From the NCBI RefSeq assembly GCF_000003605.2, contig NW_003116451.1, positions 584,593 through 623,936 on the forward strand: 39,344 nucleotides of DNA. The letters run 5' to 3'. Positions 12,701 through 39,344 of the stretch are shown here, piece by piece. The DNA is from Saccoglossus kowalevskii (Eukaryota; Hemichordata; Enteropneusta; Harrimaniidae). Each line of letters opens with the position of its first letter. The first letter of the stretch is position 1. The position numbers and the translations under genes were made by a program. Under the pieces are notes generated by a model. It saw nothing but the letters and a program-made list of their open reading frames with translations, searched no databases and was not told the DNA's origin.

Positions 12701-14766
12701 AAGTAGAGATCCGATATCCATATATAGCCTAGCCATTTGTATTGTTACAGTCAGATAATTTTAGTTCTGGCAGGCATCTCCCAGCACACGTAAAGCATCG
12801 CTGTTAAGAACATGTGCAAGCTTCTGTAGGACAGCTAGCAAGACGATTTAGTCAGATCATCGTTACAAATAAATTATAGTATAAATAAGAAAACGCATGT
12901 CTATCTCTAAAGAATATTTTAACAAATGATATAAGCACCGACACGGTTTCAAATAGACATTGGGCAGGTGCATGGGAAAACGTGATATATTGATATTCAG
13001 TTTTGCTAGTCATCAACAACTAAAACTAAGAGAGTTGGATGTCATTATTGCGTTGTACAAAACACAAATCAAACCGTTAAGCACATCTCTACCCGGTGAT
13101 AACCTACGCATAATGGATAATACATAGCATATCCAAAGTTTCTATTTCCTCTACGATAGTTCCCGGGAGAGCAACCCTACTAGTGTTCAATTTGCCTATA
13201 ATTGGGCTTATTTCTTGACGCGGGCATAATCAGTCAAACTCTCGTTAATATGCCATCATAATACTGTGATGAAAGACGGTTGGGAAATGAAAGTGTTAAA
13301 GTACCCATATGAGAAGAATTCGATTTTAATATTGTTGTGTAGATCTGACTTTTAAACGCGGTACATTTTAAAAGTATCCACGCGCCATGGGATTTTTGGT
13401 CGTTCGTGCTTTGTCTTGCTTAGACGATAGAAATTGACACGATCTGATCCGTCACCTTATAGTAATCAACATCGTTGAAATGCTCAATCGTTAACTGACT
13501 GCTAATTAAAATGATACATGTTGTATGGGCCTGGTTGTAAACTATCCGTTTAATGATATCGATAAACAGATAAATCGATCTTTTATATGATTAAACAAGA
13601 AGTATCAAGTATTGTTTAGTTTAAGTATTTAGTTGGAAAATGCGCATTTCAAGTAAAAAACAGGATATTATTTTATTATCACTTTTGAATTTCATAAAAA
13701 TAAGAGTCGAAAACACATTAATAATGACGTCATCTTCATTGAACAAAATAATGAACCTGACTTTCATACATCTAAAAGTGTGCTCTTGTTACAATCTAGA
13801 TACAGTAGGCGATTTGTGAAGCAGTCACGTGTTACGTTTCCGGAAATGAATTGTACATGGGTGTGTGTTATGCGCAGTGATTATGTTCTCAAAAGACTCG
13901 TTTCCCGGCGACAATAAAAATGCAAATTTCTTGAGCATGTCATGTAAATTGTCTGAGTGCTGTAATGTCGTATCCACAGAAGATTATAATATGTTATTGG
14001 ATTCGAAAACGTGACAGCATTTCAGTGCTCATACCATTCCGTAAACTGTAAATATTCCGTTAACACTCAGTTTATTCAAATAGTGGGCAATTATAAATAG
14101 AAAGTAGAGCTGCAGGCAGCAATGTCTGGCTTTCAAGACCATGCCCCAATTAACTTCGACCGCAGCACATATCGTGATCTTCATTGTAAAACCCCAATCT
14201 TTTTGCGGCACTTGGCAGTTACCACAAGAAAGTCGTTGGAAATACTGTGGTATTGAGTAGCATGAAAATACACCAATCAGCATGCTTCCATTCCATCAGG
14301 ATATAGGGCTCAATCAATCTACTGATGATTCGTGCCCTCGTGCTAGGACATGATTTGTCATTTTTACACATTCATATTTAGACCATAATTTTCAAATACA
14401 GGTCTTGTCGGTGTAATTTGTCGGCTTATGTTTGAAGTGTAGCAGTAAAACATATTCTGGTGGGCGTGAATGGTCTTGATTATGTTTGGCAGTAATTAAA
14501 TACTGATTAGTAAACGTGTGATGAGCCTTGGAGGTAAAAGACTGTCTTTTACCTTCATGGCTAACCAACTACATTTGATAATGGTAATACATATTCAAAA
14601 ACATAGGAATATCACCATATCCAATCAATTTACAATTTTTATAATTCGTGAATTAAATTTCAAGTCCGATAACAGTCATCAAACAAATGACATATTAGAG
14701 TAGGGAAATCAAACGAAGTTATGCGGACCTCACTGCTGGTCCACGCGCGGCACCCACATAATTAAA
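9710..14766. other. stretch with no supportable gene; one CRE palindrome
   Basis: AT-rich and without a recognisable gene. A perfect CREB/ATF palindrome TGACGTCA is at 13725-13732. A short AT dinucleotide tract lies near 10815-10830. A 68-codon plus frame at 12484-12690 follows a plausible splice acceptor (ending TTTATACAG) but has no recognisable domain and no partner exon. Confidence 0.55.
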
Positions 14767-15113
14767 TACTGTAAAACATGTCTTTTTAGTTAATTTAGCG
14801 AGAGAACTGATTCGCTAATTCAAGATGTCGCTAATGAGTTTATTATAAATTCAAAATGGCCAAGGCTTGGGGATTTGTATACAGTAATACGGAACATAAA
14901 ACTCTGAGGCGCTTCCTAATTACACTTGACAGTTTTTCTTTGTTTTTATGGAGGTGATAACTGCGGATTTGTTTTGGCACGCGACAGAGAAGTATTGTGA
15001 AAACAGGAAATAAAATGACAAGAGAGATTCGCTAAATCAACATTTCGCTATTACTTCATTTTACCATAATTCGCTAAAATTGCATGTCGCTTTTTGCAAC
15101 ATGTTTTACAGTA
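14767..15113. mobile_element. MITE-like element with 15-bp perfect terminal inverted repeats
   Basis: The left end TACTGTAAAACATGT (14767-14781) is the exact reverse complement of the right end ACATGTTTTACAGTA (15099-15113). Because TA is palindromic, the ends can also be read as a 13-bp inverted repeat starting CTGTAAAACATGT, flanked on both sides by a TA target-site duplication as in Tc1/mariner-type insertion. The interior has no open frame of note. It carries several TTCGCTAA blocks, including a direct repeat of about 40 bp with copies starting at 14811 and 15028. At 347 bp and non-coding, this is the structure of a miniature inverted-repeat transposable element. The element 38357-38489 has the same outer end, TACTGTAA. 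Family assignment would need a genome-wide copy search. Confidence 0.8.
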
Positions 15114-17640
15114 GTTAAGTCACCTGACATTGAGGCCTTCTGGTATCATATTTCTAGTATAAATAACAAATGATAGAATGAGTTTCAATATGTCACGTGT
15201 CGTCATGAGAAAGTGGAATATTGATGTCAAGGTGAATGTGAAGGCAGGTCCCTAGAGACAACAGACGAACTGCTATTCATATTCGTACATAAGCCGACAG
15301 TCGTAGTGGAGCGGGGTCGAATACGATCGTTCACAGGCAGTCAACCCCGACAGTTATCTAAATAAAGGCTAACATGTTACCTCATTTTTTGTCATCTACT
15401 TTAAGAAAAAGTTACATTACATTTAGACCTTGGATATATTATTTAACCATTCAGTGGTAAGTGACTCTAAAATCTTTGATGTTTGCCCTGTTAACGGGGG
15501 TTCAATTACCATGCGTATGTGGTTTGTGTGAACAAAAGATAAAATAAAACTGCATTGTAAAAGTCAAGGAAATTGGATGTCCTGTTTTAATCGTAGCTAC
15601 CTACATTAAACACTGAATACGGTACAATGAATTACCAATTACTACTGTGTAGAGGCTACTTACTGTTTACAGAGAATTAGAGATACAGCAGGTCATCCCA
15701 TTTATGAAAATACCAATACGAAATCAACTTAAATTAAAACTATGACCCTTGTTTCTATGTGCATAACTAATGCATCGATGGTGGCTTGTGGGAACTCGGG
15801 CACCTTTAATTTCTTTGTTTTATATTAACAGAGCATACAGAAGTTTTACACAAAACATCAAAAACAACGAAACTCATATACAGATTTTTTGTCTTTTAAA
15901 ATGGGCGTTATATCTGTTTCAGTTTATCATTTGGTGTGGAAATTTGAAACGTATATCGCTCCAAGAGTTTGTGGTCATTGGATTTGAAAATTCCAACCTA
16001 TGTGTTGTTAATAGCATTGCTATCACATGGCTATTACGTTATGTTTTACACTTTGAAACAAATATAACAAAACAAATTATCAACAACTATCATCGCTCGC
16101 GATTGTTTGTAAACAATGCACCGCCATATTGTGAATGTTTCACAAGAAACATTGCAATATGAACTATTAAGGCTTGAACCTCACATAATCATAATTTGCA
16201 TAATCTTTCACCCGGATGTTACAGATAAACACACTGATTAATGTTTTGTAAAATGTTATTTATGTTTCATTAGTATATTGTACATCCTACAAATTATGAT
16301 AATTTGAGCTTTTATCGCCAATTCATTTGTCGTAGAGCTTGGAAATTATAATAGTGTAAACACCAACAATGCATAAACATTTGTTTAGTGCCGGGAGTGT
16401 CAACTTGATAAGGCTGTTCATTATATATGATACAGAATAAGGACTTGAGGAATTATATATGCACATAATTTATTTCAATTTAAAGATAGCAGACAAAATG
16501 TGACTTTATCAGCTTTACCAACAAGTTTTGTATAAGCTCTTAGTAATTCCGGTGACTATGGCAAAAATGAAGTGCTTGATGCAAAACTATTCAAATGTAG
16601 AAAACAAGCTAAGCAACATTTGGCATAAGGATAATATTATAATAAAACAGAACTCATAAAAACAGAAGTATGCGTCTTTTTGTTATATGGGATATCGGTA
16701 ATATAGTAAGGGCTGCATATTGCGTAGGCAGTATATTAAGAGTCGTCATAGCAATTATACGTCATATCAATTATACGTCGTATTACTGTGTTTACTTAAG
16801 CGTAACAATGACATTCATTCTCGCAATTGAATCACCCACAGCGATGAATCTGAGGTACAGTATATGAGATACATAAATGTGAACGTCTTATTATTTTGCA
16901 TATATATCAGATTATCTATTTTAAAAGGGATACAGAATCAAGTAACGTTTTTTTTTTCTTTCATTTACCATTCATTAATATTAGGCAGCTCAGAAATAAA
17001 AGAAATTATGAATGTTTCCATCCATAAAATTAGATTTAATAATTCTATGTGACACTCATCAGTATCCCGTGTGACATATATGGGTATTACGTTCAGTTCA
17101 ATGCTTTGATCGGCTCTTTCAAAGCATTACATGTGCCCTTCATTACATATGCCTCGTCCGATAAGTATATGTTTCCCTAGTAATAGTAATAATAGTCACT
17201 CGTTCGTCGACATTCATTTTTACAAGATCGTTGCATGTACAAGTAATATAAATAGTACGTGTCATAACATCTGCAGACTGCACAGTAGAATATTTTGCGT
17301 CACAGGAATATTAGCATACATAATTACCCCTATATCGAAAGTGGTAACATTGCTGAAGGCATTATAGAGCTGTGCAATGCCGTCTATGCTAAATCCCAAC
17401 CCAATAACATTTTAGAATAAGAAATATAATCCAGCCGTGAGGAACTCAACTGTCAATCTTCATAACACGCTCTCGGGATGATAAATATATTCATGTGATA
17501 ATCCAAAAGTCTCCAGGTCATTTACAATACAATCTTATGTAATCCTTACAATAAACTACGAGTCGGGAGTCAAGTAGCTAGCATATGTAGCCTGATTCAT
17601 CATGTGAAATAACACACACATCAACTTCCCAATTCATTAC
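15114..17640. other. stretch with no supportable gene
   Basis: Contains the longest uninterrupted open frame in the window, 130 codons at 15770-16162 on the plus strand. Its translation lacks a recognisable domain, has the Phe/Ile/Asn-rich composition of AT-rich non-coding DNA, and has no codon-use signal I can see. I leave it uncalled. No repeat or RNA gene was recognised. Confidence 0.5.
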
Positions 17641-17650
17641 CACCGATGGC

Positions 17651-17773
17651 ATGAACCAGAAGGCCACGGGGTATTCAAACAATGCGGCAGTCCAAGACAT
17701 ATATTACGCTGTTTTCACGTCAAGAACAGTCGACCCCTCAGCCTCGTGGCAAAACTTCAAGCATTGTGTCTAG
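17651..17773 (+). CDS. possible upstream ORF, 40 codons, in the SYT15 5' leader
   Basis: ATG at 17651 runs 40 codons to TAG at 17771-17773, about 110 nt before the proposed SYT15 start and in a different frame. It begins MNQKATGY and ends FKHCV. The stretch 17640-17820 looks somewhat less AT-rich than its surroundings, as might be expected of a transcribed leader. If the transcript starts upstream of 17651, this would be a uORF that could dampen SYT15 translation. It has no recognisable domain, and the transcription start is unknown, so it may be chance. Confidence 0.2.
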   Translation: MNQKATGYSNNAAVQDIYYAVFTSRTVDPSASWQNFKHCV

Positions 17774-17882
17774 CTTCAGCTGGATTTGAAAAGATTCACA
17801 ACGCTGATTTACCAGGTACGGTCAGGACATTCAACTATCTGAGTAGAACAACACTACTATAGTGGCTCAAAATACTACACTT

Positions 17883-34415
<16,533 letters not shown>

Positions 34416-34686
34416 CTGAAATATTCAACATTTTTTTTTAAACGTAGAAAAAGTTGTAGCTATATTTCTCTGTGAGAAACAGGAATGAGTCATTTACATT
34501 AATTAAAGAAAATAACCGGCGATGACGCAATGAAAATAATTGGTTATGACGTAATGGTAGCGAACAGTACTGTGGTTTCATTCTGACGTAGGTGGCGCTA
34601 GATTTGTAGCTATTATGGGGAATATACAGTACATGAATATTCTTACGCCCATATAGACAAGAAGACATTTGTTATAGAACTGATAA

Positions 34687-34720
34687 ATATATATATATAT
34701 ATAAATTATATATGATATAT
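34687..34720. repeat. (TA)n-rich microsatellite
   Basis: TATATATATATATATA followed by AATTATATATGATATATATG. Confidence 0.9.
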
Positions 34721-34900
34721 ATGTGTAATACAAGTGGAAATTAGAATTTAAAAACTGGAAAACAAACTTTCATGGCAAATTTATTCTATTTATTTAGTAT
34801 AGTGATGAATCGCGATATCTTCAATTTATTAAGATTAATTAATTTTAAAGATAAATAATATTTATTTAGTATAATGATTATTTATATTTAATTATAATAT

Positions 34901-34966
34901 TTATTTTTATTTATTTATTTATTTATTTATTTATTTGTTTGTTTATTTATTTATTTATTTATTTAT
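34901..34966. repeat. (TTTA)n microsatellite
   Basis: About fifteen TTTA units, interrupted by two TTTG units near 34936-34943. Confidence 0.95.
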
Positions 34967-35902
34967 AATCAATATTAATAATGTCCGTACCGTTATTTTT
35001 TATATATCTTAAAACTTGATTTGATATGATATATATGATAATCATATGGTATGATATATTAATACATATGTAATATAATATGTATATTTGTACCACTTGA
35101 TATTCCTGTCTATAAAATTCATGTTTAGTATCCGGTTGACTACATATTACGACCACTACGCGTTCAACTGTTTATTGTATAAACATAATATAATCTGCGT
35201 CCTTACTAGATATTTCTAATATTGATATTTTGAGGAAATATTAGTATTTATAAAAGAGATATAAGATTTCCAACAGTGGTGTTGTGAGATTGGTGTTCCA
35301 ACAAGACTCGTTCTGGTGGTCAGCAAGGTCACTTGTAGTTGAAATTGGTTATTACTTACTACTTATATAGCGTGACCTGCAGAGCCGAGAATCCCAGATA
35401 ACATCAGACCATAGTTCAAAACGCAGAGTTACTTTTACTATTACAAAAGATTATTAGTACGTTTAGGTATCGATGTGATCACATTTTGACAGCCTCAGTA
35501 TTAATTCGAATTCACGATTTCAACTGTTTTGTTACGGTTTCACGTAGTGATACATCGGAAAATCGCTACCTATATTTTTTAGATATTAATATTCGATTGT
35601 TACATGTTTGTATTGCTAAAGTGAACATTTTATTTGGTTATTTTATGATAAGCCTTGGCGTATGGAGAATTTACAGGAAACTACGTTTAAACATTGTCGT
35701 TGGAGTAATTCTCAAATACGATCCGAGATGAAGGACGAATTATATTTAATGTACTGAATTCTAGTCCATCATGATGGAAGCTCCATAACCATCAAGATGA
35801 CATCACTACGTATGTTATAGTTATTGTCCGTATCGAATGTGAATTAACTTTGTATTTTGTTTCAGCGAAATGATTGTGCGTCGTTTAAAAACACAATTTT
35901 TT

Positions 35903-35927
35903 TAATAATAATAATAATAATAATAAA
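35903..35927. repeat. (AAT)n microsatellite
   Basis: Eight AAT units ending in an AATAAA hexamer. Confidence 0.93.
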
Positions 35928-37401
35928 TTTGGCCGCGAAATTTCGAATTTATTCTACCTTGTCAGTCACATGACAAGTCCTTACTCTCGTGACTATATTT
36001 GAGGGACTGTATGTTTTATTATCCTACATGTGTTTTTTTTTATGATCGACTTTCTGTCATAATAACTAGCAACCGTCTACAGTATATGTATTAACGTGAT
36101 ACACGCTGTGGTATGAATTTGATGTACATACTCAACCGAACATAATCAAGAATAAGAGGTTTTCTATTGAGGTGTATATTTATTTGTATTCTGTCGAATA
36201 TAATTCTATTTGTGTGATAACTTACCTTAGCCTGGGAATCTGAATGTAAAGATTGGATATTTTGTTTGAAATCCATCACTGTTCGTTAGTATTCGGATTC
36301 GTCACCTCGTCTCTTGCCGTAGATGGCGTGTCAGTTTTCATTAAAAACGTCTATATTCAGTTGAACTACGGTTCAGGCTTATTTTTAAATTCACACGTTA
36401 ATGGTTGTCGAATACTAAAATGAGTATTAAATCACCGATGCAAATATTTTCCTATGATGATAAAATATGGCCTTATACGTTTTTTTCCAACCCAGTGCAA
36501 AATGTGTCGATTGTTTGTTATTCAGTAACTCAAAACTTGAGGTCCCATTACGCTAGTGTAAGTTGTCATACTATCACAAAATCGATACATAGTAGGACGT
36601 TGGATACATAAGTCGTATGTATAGGGTATTTGGTTACCATGGAGATGGGAAATCTTGTTTTTCAATATGGCGCCCTTACGAAAGATTGTAATTTTATTGA
36701 TATATGAGTAACTTTTAGAAAGAGCTGATAGCCCTTTATTGTCTCACTTTAAACACCAAGTATACCATTCATCGTAACATTATATAGTGTACTTATTTCC
36801 CTGACAGCTTTATGTGCAAAATTATTTTTTTTTTGATGCAAACTTTAAAATACACCATCACAATAAAAATGTTTGCCAGTGCACAGTAAACAATGTTAAT
36901 AAGCAAAATGTGAATACAAAAAAAATGATGGTATTTCTGAAAAAGTCTATGTAAACGGACACAATAGCCACAGACTATTACTGTCAGCATAAGATAAAAC
37001 CCAGAATCATTAAAATTGTATAACTTTTTTTTAAATGTCTCGTTACTCCAACTTATCTAATCATATTTCATCGTGTATTTCCCAACTTGCCCTGACTTAC
37101 AATCAATTTTCGCTTATACGCCAGTTCCACCTTAATTAGAATAGATGGTGAAAATACTGGAAAATTACAACTTTCTAAACGGCTTAACTGTTCGTCATGA
37201 AATGGACGCACCACTTAAGTAATTACAATTCTATTACAGAACGATTACGTCACTATTTCCCATGTGCGGGAGAAGATACTATCCTGACATTATTTCTGTG
37301 CATAATCCATCACTGGCGAGTGGTGTTTTCCATTAGTGTACACAGAGGGAATTTATTATTCATTTTTATAATTTGTTGTCATTATTATTAATCACAAATC
37401 G

Positions 37402-37479
37402 CCCAGGGTATGTTCCCCCTGGGTTGCTGCAGAAATCTGTGTTGTATGCGTGTATCTTAATAGAGTTCTCATTAATAAA
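37402..37479 (+). terminator. candidate polyadenylation region: hairpin plus AATAAA
   Basis: A hairpin with stem CCCAGGG/CCCTGGG (37402-37408 and 37417-37423) is followed by AATAAA at 37474-37479. This is a canonical poly(A) hexamer on the SYT15 strand but about 3 kb from the stop codon, so it belongs to SYT15 only if the 3' UTR is long. It could also be chance in AT-rich DNA. Confidence 0.25.
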
Positions 37480-38356
37480 GTCATACAAGCAAAACATGAC
37501 ATTTATGGTAACTATAATCATTTATTAACGATGTGTTTTTCAATTTTAATATATCTTTGTGAAACCTGTCAAAAATTGCCCAATTCTCATAAATTTGCTA
37601 TTCTGCTAGATCGGAAGTTTCACTAATAAAATAATTCGAAATGTAAATATATTAAGCTAATTAAAAGTCAAAAATCATAAATCAATGTCCCATTTCATTT
37701 ACAAGGTTCAGTTCGTACTGGATCATCCATAGTTTCGCAATTTGCCATCGCTTTGTTACCGTCATGCTTCGTCATGCTTATATTTTTGTTATCAACGCAC
37801 ATGAACCCCCCTCCTCACCCCACACCAAACAAAATGAAGAACTCTTGTTCAAACTAATTCTTACACAATCATGACAATCAATTGTGGACAAAGTGAGATT
37901 TTGAAGTGGATGTTGCTATGTGAAAATGAGCCAAAATTGGGCTCAGTAGACTCTGAGCTTAAGTTTATTGTGTAAATGGGGAGCATTGATCTAAGAACTT
38001 TTGTTCAGTGCCCTAATCACAGTTTTGAGCTACTACCACTGTAATTGTACTACATCTATACATGTACATTGTGTTATGTAATTTTTATGGAAAAAAATAT
38101 TTTAAACTTGTATTCCTGTGTTGTGCAAAGCCTGTTGCCAAAACAACTCGTCCGCTGTGGAATATTCGGACATGCCTTTTAGTAATTTTTGGCGGATTTT
38201 TTCACTGAATTTTAAACCTACGTACAGTATATTTTCTCATTCATTTACACAATGTATTTCTTTGTGAGTAGTCGTATCCGGTTCACACCAAGTGTCACAG
38301 GAAATGCTACATGTGAGCGTAAGGGGCGCTATTTATAATAGTTGAGTATTCTTGTA
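37480..38356. other. sequence without a recognised gene
   Basis: AT-rich sequence with 3'-UTR-like composition. It includes TGTAAATA near 37642-37649, which matches the Pumilio site UGUAHAUA if transcribed. No open frame with a recognisable domain. Confidence 0.45.
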
Positions 38357-38489
38357 TACTGTAATTACATTAATAATTCACTGGGTTTTTATTTTAATTT
38401 TGGCTGAAAATTAAAATCTGCTAAATTAAATATACATGAACATGTAAATTAACAATAAAACTCATTGTTTCCTTGGTGGATTTACAGTA
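38357..38489. mobile_element. small MITE-like element sharing TACTGTAA ends
   Basis: Begins TACTGTAA (38357-38364) and ends TTACAGTA (38482-38489), an 8-bp perfect inverted repeat that can be read as CTGTAA ends flanked by TA duplications. Its outer ends match those of the larger element 14767-15113. Inside are CTAAATTAAA and AACAATAAAAC blocks, the latter providing an AATAAA at 38454-38459. Non-coding, 133 bp. The short inverted repeat makes the call weaker than for the larger element. Confidence 0.5.
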
Positions 38490-38561
38490 TGTCGAATAAG
38501 GGAATGTTTGTTGATATTGATGTACATTCATATCATTTGGCAATTTTTGTAAATGTAAATT

Positions 38562-38567
38562 AATAAA
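38562..38567 (+). terminator. candidate polyadenylation signal
   Basis: AATAAA followed 20-50 bp downstream by GT/T-rich sequence (TAGTGTCTATGTTAATTGTGTCG), a reasonable match to a poly(A) signal with downstream element. It is about 4.1 kb after the SYT15 stop, so ownership is unknown. Confidence 0.25.
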
Positions 38568-38699
38568 ATGTTTCCATATACATGGATTATAGTGTCTATG
38601 TTAATTGTGTCGTTCTCATTTCATTAATGTGGCCGTTCTGCAAAAACGGTGAACGCAATACGGTATTAAGCACCTCAGACTACTATAGACAATTGGAAG

Positions 38700-39344
38700 G
38701 TACTTAGGGTTGGACCATTTAATTTTTGAGGGGGGGAGGTCAGCTCAGTGAAAAGCAATTTTTTTTTTTTTTTTTTTTTTTTATGTGTTTGGAATTTTTT
38801 TTTTATCAGTAGGTTTGCTTGCAAATTTTTTTTTAGGAGTTCATCATATCCAACATTTTTTTTTCATTATCTTCAACGGAGGTAGAAAAGACTTGATATT
38901 TTACTACTATTTTACGTTTTTTGACAAAGTGGCCTCCATTTCGACAAATTTGATCAAATCTCAAGACAAAACAGTCGGCCATTTTGGTCCAAATTTTGAA
39001 AAAAAAATATGACGTGCACGTGTAACCCAATATACATGATCACCATACAAAGTCTGATTGAAATCGCCGTGTTCACGTTTAAATATCAAATTTAGCAAAT
39101 TTGAGGGACAAAATGACTGTCAGTCAGCCATATATAATTGAATCGTAACAAAAATTGGCATATGTAGGTCATCATAATTGTCTGTATGCCAAGTTTGAAC
39201 GAATCGGTCAAAGGTTGTCCAATAAATAGATCCAGAAGGACGGACAGAACCCAAATTAATAATCCCTGTTTTCGGACTTCGTCCGAACTGGGACTAAAAA
39301 GGTTCGTCGGCAGTCCGAAAACAAAAAGAAAAAAAAAGAAGAAA
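38700..39344. repeat. dispersed-repeat-like block with poly-T and terminal hairpins
   Basis: Starts with a G-rich stretch and a T24 run (about 38759-38782), with more T8-T9 runs to 38870. It continues with text typical of interspersed repeats in marine invertebrates (GCCAAGTTTGAACGAATCGG, then AGATCCAGAAGGACGGACAG). It ends with nested inverted repeats: TTCGGAC-TTC-GTCCGAA at 39271-39287, and GTTTTCGGACT (39268-39278) paired with AGTCCGAAAAC (39312-39322). A purine-rich A-tail runs to the window edge, so the right end is not seen. Family membership is from general memory, not a search. Confidence 0.6.

Larger units (their letters stand above)
34416..37380. other. downstream of SYT15: possible 3' UTR, then AT-rich sequence without genes
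   Basis: The first weak polyadenylation-like hexamer is ATTAAA at 34502-34507; AATAAA occurs at 35922-35927. Two imperfect 21-22 bp copies (34511-34532 and 34536-34556, each with ATGACG(C/T)AATG) lie shortly after the stop. (TA)n fills about 34687-34720 and (TTTA)n 34901-34966. Open frames of up to 81 codons have no recognisable domains. Where the transcript ends cannot be decided from sequence. Confidence 0.5.

Noticed and set aside
15770-16162. 130-codon plus-strand open frame, the longest in the window
   Set aside because: No recognisable domain, composition of AT-rich non-coding DNA, and no partner exons or supporting context. A frame of this length is not surprising in 39 kb read six ways.

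Overview
This is an AT-rich piece of a nuclear animal genome. Coding sequence sits in short, phase-compatible exons split by introns of about 0.4 to 6.5 kb. There are no prokaryotic operons and no ribosome-binding sites. Many minisatellites, microsatellites and short inverted-repeat elements fill the rest. I cannot name the species. The gene content and the style of the repeats fit a marine invertebrate (lophotrochozoan or invertebrate deuterostome) better than a vertebrate, an insect or a nematode.

One gene can be supported: a plus-strand synaptotagmin, best identified as a synaptotagmin-15 (SYT15) ortholog. I assembled eight coding exons: 17883-17925 (inferred), 24460-24652, 26147-26355, 29015-29325, 30125-30295, 33049-33169, 33662-33844 and 34288-34415. 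Together they give 1359 nt, or 452 codons plus TAA, with every junction phase-compatible. The protein has a 15-residue non-cytoplasmic N-terminus, one membrane span, a Ser/Thr-rich linker with two RRxS sites, an acidic segment, C2A, C2B and the WHxL C-terminus typical of synaptotagmins. Several aspartates that bind Ca2+ in synaptotagmin-1 are replaced, so a Ca2+-independent trafficking or tethering role is likely.

Layout. 1-345 is a 26-30 bp minisatellite. 346-17640 has no gene I can support, but holds a 55-bp tandem repeat (4346-4501), a pyrimidine-rich tract (5819-6020), a paired E-box palindrome (9692-9709) and a 347-bp MITE-like element with perfect 15-bp terminal inverted repeats (14767-15113). 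17641-17882 is the putative 5' leader, with a 40-codon upstream ORF. 17883-34415 is the SYT15 gene; its introns carry degenerate tandem repeats (25460-25745, 26505-26710, 31640-32570) and a small inverted-repeat element (34022-34167). 34416-38600 is downstream sequence with AT microsatellites and candidate polyadenylation signals. A second small MITE-like element lies at 38357-38489. From 38700 to the window end is a dispersed-repeat-like block with a poly-T tract and nested hairpins.

I found no RNA genes, CRISPR arrays, phage genes or transposase genes. No undescribed multi-gene system is visible. The more interesting points are the GC-AG intron, the uneven loss of Ca2+ ligands, and the related mobile-element families in and around the gene.
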